A stretch of 64,000 nt of DNA from the NCBI GenBank assembly GCA_036384215.1, contig DASVMX010000558.1:1-64000 (forward strand), in the 5' to 3' direction. Below the pieces are notes generated by a model. That model saw nothing but the letters and a program-made list of their open reading frames with translations, searched no databases and had not been told where the DNA came from. Positions 1 through 8,085 of this stretch are shown piece by piece (position 1 is the stretch's first letter; the number at the start of each line of letters is the position of its first letter). The position numbers and the translations under genes are program-made. The DNA comes from Paraktedonobacter sp036384215 (GTDB lineage Bacteria; Chloroflexota; Ktedonobacteria; Ktedonobacterales; Ktedonobacteraceae).

Positions 1-1716
1 CTCATCCCCCTGGACAACGAGCGACAGTGGTACCGCTATCACCATCTCTTTGCAGATTTGCTGCGACAGCGACTGCCGCAGAGTATTGCTCCGTCTCCAG
101 CAGATGCGCAACACAAGGTGAACGAGTTGCACATCCGTGCCAGTGCATGGTATGAAGACCATGGTCTCCCGATAGAAGCATTTCACCATGCGGCTGTCGC
201 CCATGATGTGGAGCGCGCCGAGCGTCTAATGAACGACAGGAGGATTCCCCGGCATTTTCGTGGGGCAGTGACAGCGCTGCTGGACTGGCTGGCGTCGCTG
301 CCGACGACTGTGCTGGATGCCCGGCCCTCGTTGTGGGTGAAGTATGCTTCGTTGTTGCTGGTGAATAGCCAGACGACCGGCGTGGAAGAGAAACTACAAG
401 CGGCTGAAGTCGCTCTGCAAGGCACCGAGACAGACGACAAGGCCCGCAACCTTATCGGACAAATTGCTGCCGCCAGGGCAACATTGGCCCTCACTCGCTA
501 CCAGGTAGAAACCATGCTTGCCCAGTCGCGCCGCGCCCTGGAGTACCTACCCCCCAACAACCTGTCTTTACGCGCCACCGCTAACTGGACGCAGGGGTTT
601 GCCTACTGGACCCAGGGAAACCGTGCCGCAGCCCGCCGAGCTTATACCGAAGCCATCTCCCTGAGCCAGACATCTGGGGACACCTTCACCGCCATCCTGG
701 CGACCATCGGCCTGGGCAACGTCCAGGAAGCAGACAACCAACTTTACCAGACCGCAGAGACCTACCGGCGTGCCCTGCAATTAGCGGGGGATCAGCCGAT
801 GCAGATTCTCTGCGAAGCGCACCTGGGCCTGGCCCGCGTCCTCTACGAATGGAACGAGCTGGAAGAAGCTGAGCAGCACGGACGACAGAGCCTCCACCTG
901 GCGCAGCAGTATGAGAGCGTGATTGACCGCTTCATTCTCTCTGAGGTCTTTCTGGCCCGCCTGAAACTGGCCCGGGGAGATGTGGACGGCGCGGCTGCCA
1001 TGTTAGCTGAGGCCAGTCAATCCGTGCGCCAGCACAACTTTGTGCATCGCATGCCTGAAGTGGCTGCCGCGCAAGTGCTAACGTTGCTTCACCAGGGCCA
1101 TATTGCAGCAGCTGCTCATCTGGCTCAGACATACGAACTCCCCATTAGCCAGGCCCGGGTCCACCTGGCTCAGGGAGACCCATCCGCGACACTGACGGTG
1201 CTCTCCTCATGGCGTCAGCAGGTGGAGGTAAAAGGGTGGGAGGATGAGCGGCTCAAGGTGATGGTACTCCAGGCAGCAGCGCTGGAGGCGCATGGCGAAA
1301 AGGACCAGGCAGTGCAACTGCTCCTTGATGCGCTGGCGCTAACCGAGCCGGGCGGCTTTATCCGTATTTTTGTTGACGAAGGCAGGCCAATGGCCCAATT
1401 GTTGTCCAAAGCCGCAGCTTGTGGGATCTGGACGGACTATATAGGGAAATTGCTAGCAGCATATGAAGCTGAAGGCCTGCTGGGCGAAAACCAATCTTCT
1501 CAGCCTTCTGCCCAGCCTCTGATCGAGCCCTTGAGCCAACGCGAGTTGGAAGTCCTTCGCCTCATTGTTCAAGGACTCTCCAATCAGCAGATAAGCGAGC
1601 GGCTGTTCCTCGCCCTGAACACGGTGAAAGGACACAATCGGAAAATCTTTGGCAAACTCCAGGTCCAGAGGCGCACCGAAGCAGTCGCGCGTGCCCGCGA
1701 GTTGGGCCTGTTATAA
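1..1716 (+). CDS. LuxR-family MalT-type transcriptional regulator (5' end outside window)
   Basis: C-terminal 571 residues of a large signal-responsive transcription activator. The frame is open from base 1, so the true start and the ATP-binding half lie upstream of the window. The first visible residues contain LDNERQWYRYHHLFADLL, a block typical of MalT-like proteins just after the NB-ARC-like domain. A long helical, alanine/leucine-rich TPR-like region follows. The last ~65 residues form a LuxR helix-turn-helix (LSQRELEVLRLIVQGLSN, then NTVKGHNRKIFGKLQV), which binds DNA. In this family ATP and an inducer drive oligomerisation, and the HTH then recruits RNA polymerase. The inducer and the target genes cannot be read here. 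The next intact gene begins 323 bp downstream. An internal TTG at base 58 could be mistaken for a start but falls inside the conserved block. Confidence 0.9.
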   Translation, partial: LIPLDNERQWYRYHHLFADLLRQRLPQSIAPSPADAQHKVNELHIRASAWYEDHGLPIEAFHHAAVAHDVERAERLMNDRRIPRHFRGAVTALLDWLASLPTTVLDARPSLWVKYASLLLVNSQTTGVEEKLQAAEVALQGTETDDKARNLIGQIAAARATLALTRYQVETMLAQSRRALEYLPPNNLSLRATANWTQGFAYWTQGNRAAARRAYTEAISLSQTSGDTFTAILATIGLGNVQEADNQLYQTAETYRRALQLAGDQPMQILCEAHLGLARVLYEWNELEEAEQHGRQSLHLAQQYESVIDRFILSEVFLARLKLARGDVDGAAAMLAEASQSVRQHNFVHRMPEVAAAQVLTLLHQGHIAAAAHLAQTYELPISQARVHLAQGDPSATLTVLSSWRQQVEVKGWEDERLKVMVLQAAALEAHGEKDQAVQLLLDALALTEPGGFIRIFVDEGRPMAQLLSKAAACGIWTDYIGKLLAAYEAEGLLGENQSSQPSAQPLIEPLSQRELEVLRLIVQGLSNQQISERLFLALNTVKGHNRKIFGKLQVQRRTEAVARARELGLL

Positions 1717-1895
1717 GCTGGTCGGTTGTAGCCGAGACGGCAGTCCCGCAAGCGATCCAGAAAGCCACAGTTTGAGCACTGCTCCTCACTCACTCTGTTT
1801 CACAAAACAACACCTCAGACAACACTTTCGTGTCTCGCCCTTCCTACCCTCATGAAGCTATACTCCTGGTAGATTAAGTCATTCATCCAGCTCGG

Positions 1896-2012
1896 CTGGA
1901 CATCTTCATCGGCTGGATTGTCTTGATGGTCAAAGCCGTTCGCGGCAGATACTACAAGCTGCCTATTGTCGGCGATCATGCTGAAAAATGGGCCGATTCG
2001 TGGAGGGGCTAG
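1896..2012 (+). pseudogene. DUF4870/Tic20-like membrane protein remnant (C-terminal end)
   Basis: A 38-codon reading frame ending in TAG at 2010 translates to LDIFIGWIVLMVKAVRG followed by RYYKLPIVGDHAEKWAD. This resembles the last helix and the tail (YY-lP-iGd-aEkwa) of small DUF4870/Tic20-like membrane proteins. An in-frame stop lies at 1875-1877, and there is no start codon or ribosome site, so only the 3' end survives. The rest of the 323-bp gap between the LuxR gene and the gene at 2040 shows nothing else recognisable. The assignment rests on a short motif remembered from the family. Confidence 0.45.
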
Positions 2013-2039
2013 AGCCAGAGCAGCAGAAGGTACAGGGTC

Positions 2040-2312
2040 ATGTCAAACAACATCAACTCGAAAATCGATCCAGATCAACCAATGATCTATCAGATCAGAA
2101 TTAAGGGTCATCTGAGCCGCGAGTGGACTGACTGGTTTGGAGGCTTCATCATCACATTGGAAAACAACGGCGATATGCTTTTAACCGGCCCGGTGATTGA
2201 TCAGGCTGCGCTGCATGGATTACTCAAAAAAGTGCGTGATTTAGGAATGCCATTGCTCTCGGTCAGTTGCGTTGAACCCGGCCAGGAGGATGCACCGGAT
2301 GTCAAGTCGTAA
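2040..2312 (+). CDS. small hypothetical protein preceding an MDR dehydrogenase
   Basis: Ninety-residue soluble protein with no signal peptide or membrane segment. Its core (MIYQIRIKGHLSREWTDWFGG, then LLTGPVIDQAALHGLLKKVRDLGMPL) resembles short proteins often found next to regulators or dehydrogenases in Chloroflexota and Actinobacteria. They have a beta-strand start and a DQAALHGLL helix and no proven function. An AGAAGG-like ribosome site precedes the ATG. It ends 19 bp before the dehydrogenase gene and is probably co-transcribed with it. I cannot assign a biochemical role; a partner or modulator of the neighbouring enzyme is only a guess from position. Confidence 0.75.
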   Translation: MSNNINSKIDPDQPMIYQIRIKGHLSREWTDWFGGFIITLENNGDMLLTGPVIDQAALHGLLKKVRDLGMPLLSVSCVEPGQEDAPDVKS

Positions 2313-2331
2313 ATAAAAGAAGGAGACACAC

Positions 2332-3360
2332 ATGAAAGCAATTGTTTACACACAATATGGGTCACCAGATGTACTTGAGCTCAAAGAGGTGGAGAAACCT
2401 GCTCCTAAAGAGGATGAAGTCTTGATGCAAGTCTATGCGGTGTCTGTGAATGCCGCAGACTGGCGTCTCGTAAGGGCCGAGCCGTTCCTGGTCCGCCTGT
2501 ACAATGGGCTTCTCAAACCAAAACACACGATTCTTGGATCTGACGTAGCAGGGCGAGTTGAAGCAGTAGGCAGAAATGTCACACAGTTCCAACCCGGCGA
2601 TGAGGTCTTCGGGGACTTATCCGGGTGTGGTTGGGGCGGTTTTGCCGAGTATGTGTGCGCTCCTGAACATATTCTGGTGTCGAAACCGCCCAGGGCGACC
2701 TTCGAGGAAGCAGCCACCATTCCTATGGCAGGAGTCACCGCCTTGCAGGGCCTGCGCGATAAGGGACAGATCAAGCCCGGACAAAAGGTGTTGATTCAGG
2801 GTACGGGTGGTGGTGTGGGAACGTTCGCGGTGCAGATTGCCAAAGCGTTCGGGGCCGAAGTCACTGCCGTGTGCAGCACGAGGAATGTGGACCTGGCGCG
2901 CTCGCTGGGCGCAGACCATGTCATTGATTACACGCAAGAAGATTTCACAAAAAATGAGCAGCGGTATGACCTGATCCTCGCGGCGAACGGATATCATCCA
3001 ATTTCAGATTACAAGCGTGCATTACGTCCCAGAGGAATGTATGTCTCGACTGGAGGTTCCGAGGCTCAAATGTACCAGTCCATGTTCCTGGGACCCTGGA
3101 TGTCAATGACAGGAGGGAAGAAAATGGGAAGCTCGGCGAAGAAAACAAGCAAAAAAGATATGGCTTTTCTGAAAGAGCTTCTTGAAGAGGGCAAAGTCAA
3201 GCCTGTCATAGATAGACGATACACGTTATGTGAGACTGCTGAGGCTATCCGGTACCTGGAAGAAGGACACGCTCGAGGCAAAGTAGTCATCGCGGTGGAT
3301 CAGGCTTCCTGTAATGGGGAAATGAGCCAACATGCTATAATCTCAAAGGAAGATCAATGA
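2332..3360 (+). CDS. NAD(P)-dependent MDR-family alcohol dehydrogenase / quinone oxidoreductase-like
   Basis: 342-residue medium-chain dehydrogenase/reductase. The N-terminal GroES-like fold (MKAIVYTQYGSPDVLEL, ILGSDVAGRVEAVG, FQPGDEVFGD) is followed by a Rossmann domain with the nucleotide loop GTGGGVGTFAVQIAKAFGA near residues 157-175. The Zn-binding GHE motif of classical alcohol dehydrogenases is missing (it reads GSDVAG), as in zinc-less quinone oxidoreductase-like members, so it probably reduces enones or quinones with NADPH in the cytoplasm. A clear AAGGAGA ribosome site lies 8 bp before the ATG. It follows the small gene at 2040 by 19 bp and precedes the flavoprotein gene by 23 bp, suggesting a three-gene operon for redox detoxification. 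The exact substrate is unknown. Confidence 0.88.
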   Translation: MKAIVYTQYGSPDVLELKEVEKPAPKEDEVLMQVYAVSVNAADWRLVRAEPFLVRLYNGLLKPKHTILGSDVAGRVEAVGRNVTQFQPGDEVFGDLSGCGWGGFAEYVCAPEHILVSKPPRATFEEAATIPMAGVTALQGLRDKGQIKPGQKVLIQGTGGGVGTFAVQIAKAFGAEVTAVCSTRNVDLARSLGADHVIDYTQEDFTKNEQRYDLILAANGYHPISDYKRALRPRGMYVSTGGSEAQMYQSMFLGPWMSMTGGKKMGSSAKKTSKKDMAFLKELLEEGKVKPVIDRRYTLCETAEAIRYLEEGHARGKVVIAVDQASCNGEMSQHAIISKEDQ

Positions 3361-3383
3361 GATTCTAGGAGAAAGATCGTGTT

Positions 3384-4400
3384 ATGCTTCATACCTATCT
3401 CACCACAATCTGGCACTTGCGCTATCCCATTATAGGCGCTCCCATGGCCTACGTAGGACGAGGACGCCTGGCCCACGCTGTCTCCCACGCTGGGGGAATG
3501 GGCATGTTCGGGATTGGGAGTACGGAATCGGTCGAATTCCTTGCCCAAGAAGCCGCCATTGCCCGCGGAAACGATCGGACGCGGTTCGGGATTGGGATGC
3601 ATGCCTGGGCTATCGAAAAGCGGCCTGAGCTGCTTGACGCAGCGATAGAAGCTCATCCTTTTCTCGTCTCTCTTTCATTTGGTTCCGCCGCTTCCTACGC
3701 GGAGAGGCTCCATCAGCATGGCATTTTGCTGGCTACGCAGGTCAATTCGCGAGCTGAAGCAATACAGGCAGAGCGAGATGGTGTCGATCTCATCGTGGCA
3801 CAGGGCATGGAAGCTGGAGGACACGTCACTGGCGAGGTAAGTACACTGCCACTACTGCAAACCGTGCTTGACGCGGTTCGCGTGCCGGTGCTCGTGGCAG
3901 GCGGCATCGCGTCACCACGAGGCGTGGCGGCAGCACTGGCTGCTGGTGCTGAAGGAGTCTGGATAGGAACCACTCTGCTGGCCTCTCCTGAATGCGAAAA
4001 CACCGAACAAGCCCGAGCACGTATTGTGCAGGCCCAGGAAACAGAAACCGTCCTCACTCGAGCGTTCGATGTGGCGCAAGGGCTGTCCTGGCCTCCGCAG
4101 TATCCTGGTCGAGCCCTGCGCAATCGCTTTACTGATCAGTGGCACTCCCACATCGATGCGCTTCCCCAGGCTAGCGAAGCGCGCCAGCAGCTTGCAGAGG
4201 CCATCGCCAGCAAGAACTACGATCTCGCCCATATTTATGCAGGCGAAGCCGTGGGACTGGTGACCCGGCAACGACCAGCCGGAGATGTCATCCGATACCT
4301 GGGTGAGGGAGCGGAGCGCCTGCTGCGTGACCGTTCCGCTCTCCTGCTTGAAGGCCATGGAGCAGACATTGTCCAAGGAGAAGGAAATGAATCCATCTGA
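3384..4400 (+). CDS. nitronate monooxygenase-like FMN enzyme
   Basis: 338-residue TIM-barrel flavoprotein of the nitronate monooxygenase / 2-nitropropane dioxygenase family. It has the N-terminal RYPIIGAPMAYVGRGRLAHA block, a central VDLIVAQGMEAGGHVTG segment (GGH contacts FMN in the family) and the phosphate-binding VPVLVAGGIASPRG with GAEGVWIGTTLLAS. Family members oxidise alkyl nitronates using FMN and oxygen; some are enoyl-ACP reductase-like. The length is normal. The ATG is preceded by a weak GGAGAAAGA. It lies 23 bp after the MDR dehydrogenase on the same strand, consistent with one transcript. Whether nitronates are the real substrate cannot be judged from sequence. Confidence 0.88.
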   Translation: MLHTYLTTIWHLRYPIIGAPMAYVGRGRLAHAVSHAGGMGMFGIGSTESVEFLAQEAAIARGNDRTRFGIGMHAWAIEKRPELLDAAIEAHPFLVSLSFGSAASYAERLHQHGILLATQVNSRAEAIQAERDGVDLIVAQGMEAGGHVTGEVSTLPLLQTVLDAVRVPVLVAGGIASPRGVAAALAAGAEGVWIGTTLLASPECENTEQARARIVQAQETETVLTRAFDVAQGLSWPPQYPGRALRNRFTDQWHSHIDALPQASEARQQLAEAIASKNYDLAHIYAGEAVGLVTRQRPAGDVIRYLGEGAERLLRDRSALLLEGHGADIVQGEGNESI

Positions 4401-4640
4401 ACGGTTCGGAAATTTCGACTCGGCTGCCCGTTTTTGTTCTGCCTTTGACGAATTACGGGGCTCCCTTCGTCCTCTCTCTTGCAGAGGAGAAGTTGCCTCA
4501 CGCTCAGAGCAGCGGAGAGCTTTCCTTGATCGGCTTATCGTATCATCTCAATAATGTGGGGAAAGAAAACCGATTATCAGGTGGAACGCCAGGTGTTCTG
4601 GCCAAAGAGAAAAGTTGCCTACCTGGCAGCTTGTCGGACC

Positions 4641-4803
4641 CAAATTTTGCCCAAATTAGTGGCAGGATGCTCACATTGTTGTGAGGTTTGCTTGTACAAG
4701 ATGAGCTTTATTCACGCGAAAGGGTTCGAGCAGCGACTCATCCATTTGTGCCTCCTCTAATTAGGCCGCCCGAGCAAGGTGTCACTAATTTGGGCAAAAT
4801 TTG
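4641..4803. repeat. 163-bp element with perfect 21-bp terminal inverted repeats (MITE-like)
   Basis: Bases 4641-4661 and 4783-4803 are exact reverse complements over 21 nt (core AAATTTTGCCCAAATTAG). They enclose 121 bp with no convincing coding frame. Symmetry stops abruptly at both ends, as with transposon ends, but I see no clear target-site duplication in the flanks. It could be a MITE or the joined ends of a deleted insertion sequence. The remainder of 4401-5000 contains no gene that I can support. Confidence 0.5.
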
Positions 4804-5000
4804 AGTTGGAGAGAAGTAGACCTCGTGACCTTTGCCGAATGGCTGACTCTTCCGCTCTTTCCGAGATCGGGAAAGTACTATGACTCTTATTTGGAGGCGA
4901 TGTTGTGGCTCTACACGGGGTAGACACGAGGCGAAGCTCACGTCTGCCATCTTCAGGCTAGCGAACACAGAGAGGGATTAACCTATCTCTCTCGTTCTGT

Positions 5001-5407
5001 TTATTTCTCCAGAAGCATAGCCAGATTATCGAGGCACTTATCACATAAACAGACATTTGATGATACTGGTGGAAAATCGCCCTGTGGCTGCATGATGTAG
5101 TCACTGATTGCCAACCAGCGCTGGAACTTCTCATCCACACCGCTTGCCGCCAGAAAGTATTCTACCAGCTGAGCCAGGTCTCGATCCCAATGGCGCAGAT
5201 CATTAAACACTTGACGGTAAACAACCATCCAGCGTTTATGCAATTGGTAATGGAACTGGCGAAGCCGTGTTCGGATGCCAGGAAAGGGACTTTTGCGAAA
5301 CCCTGCTCTGATGGTATAGACATCTTGACAAGAAGGCCCTCATCTTTTATGCTTGGGATTAAGATCTCATATCTTACTCCTTCACGCAAGATATGCCGAT
5401 CATTCAT
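5001..5407 (-). pseudogene. probable frameshifted hypothetical gene (reverse strand)
   Basis: Two overlapping reverse-strand frames look like one broken protein. One starts at an ATG ending at 5407 (MNDRHILREGVRYEILIPS, then KDEGLLVKM). The other covers about 5340 to 5001 and reads TIRAGFRKSPFPGIRTRLR, later KRWMVVYRQVFNDLRHWDRD, and ends with a CLCDKCLDNLAMLLEK tail. The second part has protein-like composition but no in-frame ATG, and the switch needs one frameshift near 5335-5345. I do not recognise the family. The two tail cysteines (CDKC) might bind metal. An intact short gene starting at the TTG at 5243 is the alternative. Confidence 0.35.
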
Positions 5408-5491
5408 CAAACCATCGTTTGACCGATGTGGATCAATCAGCCTCGTTCTTCTCGAACGAAGGTTCCGCGCCCTGCCGCAAGGAGATTTGCC

Positions 5492-6610
5492 ATGTCTCGT
5501 TCTGCTCGTCACACACTTGCCTTTACTCTTATCCTTCTTCTGCTCCTCGGAAGCGTTGGCACACTCGTCTTCTTCAACCAGCCAGCACACGCCTTTGCGG
5601 CGGGAAACGCTGCGGCGAAAAGGACGCCAACTCCCACCCCAACGCTGACCTCAACCCCAACGCCGCTCCCAACGCCATCCTTCACTCCAACACCATGTCC
5701 ATCGTGTCCAGGTGGCCTGCCCAAACACCTGCTCACCGGCTACTGGCAGGATTTCACGAACAGCGCCACGCCGCTGCCCTTGAGCGCGGTGAACCCGTAT
5801 TACAACGTCGTCGCTGTGGCTTTCGCTTCGTCAGGCTCTCAGGCGGGCCAGATCACTTTTAGCATCGATGCGAAGCTCGCGAGCGCGCTCGGCGGATATA
5901 CGACAGCCCAGTTTCTCAGCGATATCTCGACCCTCCATGCCCAGGGGAGAAAAGTTCTTCTCTCGGTCGGAGGCGCAGCAGGCACCATCACCATTGGCAA
6001 CGCGACGAGCGCGACCAATTTCGCCGCGAGCGCGTATGGATTGATGCAAAACTATGGCTTCGACGGGGTCGATATCGATCTGGAGAGCGGCATCAATGTC
6101 ACGTATCTGACCAGCGCTCTCCAGCAACTGTCCACACTGGCAGGTCCAAATCTGATAATTACCCTGGCTCCACAGACGGTTGATGTCGCGTCGACTAGCA
6201 GCCCCTACTTTCAACTTGCCCTGAACATCAAAGCCATTCTGACCATCGTGAACACACAGTACTACAATTCGGGCTCCATGTATGGCTGTGATGGCAAACT
6301 GTACGCCTATGGGGGCGTGGATTTCATCACTGCCCAGGCTTGCATTTTGCTTCAGGGGGGCTTGCGCCCGGATCAGGTTGGGCTTGGCTTGCCTGCCTCC
6401 ACGCAGGCCGCTGGCAAGGGCTATGTGGCCCCATCCGTGGTGAATGCCGCGCTTGATTGCCTGGCCACCGGCACAAACTGCGGGACCTTCATTCCACCCA
6501 CCACCTATTCCACCATCCGGGGCGTGATGGACTGGTCAATTAACTGGGATGCCTCCAACAGCTACACCTTCGCGGACACAGTCGGTCCCCATTTGAGCAC
6601 GCTCCCATAG
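5492..6610 (+). CDS. secreted GH18 chitinase
   Basis: 372-residue exported glycoside hydrolase of family 18, which cleaves beta-1,4 bonds in chitin with substrate-assisted catalysis. The N-terminus is a signal peptide (MSRSARHTLAFTLILLLLLG, probable cut after AHA near residue 34). A Thr/Pro linker (TPTPTPTLTSTPTPLPTP, about 45-68) follows, then a single catalytic barrel. The barrel contains KVLLSVGG (154-161) and the DGxDxDxE active site GFDGVDIDLESG with the acid/base Glu198. AAGGAG six bases before the ATG at 5492 fixes the start; an in-frame upstream ATG at 5426 has no such site and would bury the signal peptide. There is no obvious carbohydrate-binding module, unless the linker once carried one. 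It stands alone and is followed by a strong hairpin. Confidence 0.93.
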   Translation: MSRSARHTLAFTLILLLLLGSVGTLVFFNQPAHAFAAGNAAAKRTPTPTPTLTSTPTPLPTPSFTPTPCPSCPGGLPKHLLTGYWQDFTNSATPLPLSAVNPYYNVVAVAFASSGSQAGQITFSIDAKLASALGGYTTAQFLSDISTLHAQGRKVLLSVGGAAGTITIGNATSATNFAASAYGLMQNYGFDGVDIDLESGINVTYLTSALQQLSTLAGPNLIITLAPQTVDVASTSSPYFQLALNIKAILTIVNTQYYNSGSMYGCDGKLYAYGGVDFITAQACILLQGGLRPDQVGLGLPASTQAAGKGYVAPSVVNAALDCLATGTNCGTFIPPTTYSTIRGVMDWSINWDASNSYTFADTVGPHLSTLP

Positions 6611-6670
6611 AGCAGAAAAGAGGGCTTCCTGCAAGAACGCTGTTACTCACGGCATAAATTGGGTCTGGCA

Positions 6671-6718
6671 CACATGTGAAACGCCATGCGCCAACCGGCG
6701 CATGGCGTTTCACATGTG
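6671..6718. terminator. 22-bp perfect stem-loop after chitinase gene
   Basis: Bases 6671-6692 and 6697-6718 pair perfectly over 22 bp with a 4-nt AACC loop. It sits 60 bp after the chitinase stop and 110 bp before the next gene. It lacks a T-tract, so it may be a bidirectional or factor-assisted terminator, a transcript-end stabiliser, or a small palindromic repeat. Confidence 0.6.
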
Positions 6719-6828
6719 GTGATGCAAGCCGCTTGCTCAGAATGAGTATCCCTGGTCACACTCGGTCCGTGTAGAAGGAAAGAGACAAAAGCCGAATGGA
6801 AACGCGAGTGACGCGTGAAAGGAACAGC

Positions 6829-7335
6829 ATGTCGAACTCAGCCTCCGATGACACTCCTCGACCGACCGTAAACAGGGTCGAAGGACAGCCCGATGCCGAC
6901 ACAGCGATTGCTGCGTTTGTCAGCGAACTGCAACAGGGATGGGACCACCGCAACACTGCCATCAGCAATCGTCATGTTGCGGCTGACGTGGCCTGGGGTA
7001 GCCCCTACGGCGCTACAGTCCATGGCTATGACCAACTGCACGCGATTCATACCAGGCTCAAGCAGCAAGGCATCGGCGGATCTGCCTCCCGCTACGAGAT
7101 CGTGCGCGCCTTCGCCGTCTCCGACGACGTCATCGTGGCGCACGTTGCCCGCTATGCTCTCGATCCCGAAGGCCGGCCAATCGAGCCTGCCTCCGAGACC
7201 ACGGGGGCATTCTCAGAAATGGCGCTCTACGTCCTGGTTCGCCGCGACGGGGCATGGTGGGTAGCCGCAGGCCAGAATACGCCGATCAGACCAGGCGGTG
7301 CAGTCTCACCCGATGGATCCGGCACAAACGGGTGA
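6829..7335 (+). CDS. SnoaL/SgcJ-like NTF2-fold protein
   Basis: 168-residue cytoplasmic protein of the NTF2-like superfamily (SgcJ/EcaC or DUF4440 type). The N-terminal helix IAAFVSELQQGWDHRN, then VAADVAWGSPYGATVHGY and a C-terminal strand MALYVLVRRDGAWWVAAGQN, match the cone-shaped fold used by SnoaL-like cyclases, isomerases and small-molecule-binding proteins. The specific reaction is unknown, and many homologues have no defined role. GAAAGGA lies six bases before the ATG at 6829; an upstream in-frame ATG at 6796 lacks a comparable site. It stands alone, followed by decayed sequence. Confidence 0.75.
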   Translation: MSNSASDDTPRPTVNRVEGQPDADTAIAAFVSELQQGWDHRNTAISNRHVAADVAWGSPYGATVHGYDQLHAIHTRLKQQGIGGSASRYEIVRAFAVSDDVIVAHVARYALDPEGRPIEPASETTGAFSEMALYVLVRRDGAWWVAAGQNTPIRPGGAVSPDGSGTNG

Positions 7336-7340
7336 ATTCG

Positions 7341-7466
7341 ATGAGTGCTGACCGAGGAAGAGGTCTCTGGGAAGCGCTTCAGAGGGAGGGAAAGATGTTC
7401 AACGCAATCATCCCTGAGGAGCTGCTGGCGAGTGGCCTGCTTGGCTTGACGCTGCTCGACCAGTAA
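7341..7466 (+). other. 41-codon open frame of unknown origin
   Basis: A short frame (MSADRGRGLWEALQREGK, ending SGLLGLTLLDQ) closed by TAA-TGA lies between the SnoaL-like gene and the transaldolase fragment. AGAGGGAGGG inside it is not placed for its own start. It has protein-like composition and may be another gene fragment in this worn stretch. No family was recognised. Confidence 0.2.
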
Positions 7467-7482
7467 TGAGGCATGGGTATGA

Positions 7483-7800
7483 TCCGTATGGGCCAGCACG
7501 GGCGTTAAAAATCCGGCCTACCGTGATGTGCGCTACGTCGAAGAACTGATCGGTTCCGAGACCGTGAATACGATGCCACTGGCAACCATCGAGAGCTTCC
7601 GCGATCATGGCCATATACGCCTCTCCATTGAGGAGCAGCTTCCCCAGGCACAGGAGCAGATCGCCACACTTGCAAGCGTTGGGATCGATTACGCTCAGGT
7701 TACCCAGCAGTTACAGGAAGAGGGTGTCCAAAAGTTTCTGGATTCCTTCCATACTCTTTTCGCCTGTATTGAAGCCAAACGCAAGCAGTTGCAAGCGTAG
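7483..7800 (+). pseudogene. tal: transaldolase, C-terminal fragment
   Basis: About 105 codons encode the C-terminal end of a transaldolase, the pentose-phosphate enzyme that moves a dihydroxyacetone unit. The frame reads VWASTGVKNPAYRDVRYVEE, then ELIGSETVNTMPLATIESF, and ends in KFLDSFHTLFACIEAKRKQL. These match the conserved WAST-KnP-Y and P-tvNTmP-aTi-af motifs. The frame is closed upstream by TGA at 7480, and the barrel portion with the Schiff-base lysine is absent, so the gene is a 5'-deleted relic. A downstream frame to about 7951 (ISLVSQSFDLDTLMTAVRD) may be a further fragment; I could not name it. Confidence 0.75.
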
Positions 7801-8026
7801 CTGCGGAAAGCGGTGGGTGCAAGAAATTTCCCTCGTCTCCCAATCATTTGATCTCGATACCCTCATGACGGCCGTTCGTGACCGCCTCGTCCAGGCCCGA
7901 GGTGGGGAGCAATCAAGCGCACTCCTTCTGGCAAAAGGACGAGGGCTGTGAGGCAAAGAGTAGGAGACCTGTCGCATGCGCCTTGCTGGTTCGGAGCCGC
8001 GTTATCGCTACGAAAATACCACCTTG

Positions 8027-8056
8027 TTGACAAAGGCGTGGAGTCTCATCTATCCT
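8027..8056 (+). promoter_or_regulatory. candidate sigma-70 promoter for the cob genes
   Basis: TTGACA at 8027-8032 and TATCCT at 8051-8056 are separated by 18 bp, 30 bp before the chosen start of the histidine phosphatase gene. This is a good -35 and a partial -10 match, read by eye only. Confidence 0.4.
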
Positions 8057-8085
8057 TGTATTCCTGCAAGAATGCAGGCTGGTGT

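Noticed and set aside
4445..4760. Several short forward frames after the nitronate monooxygenase gene
   Set aside because: They cross the 21-bp inverted repeats, overlap each other and have no conserved motif or good ribosome site.
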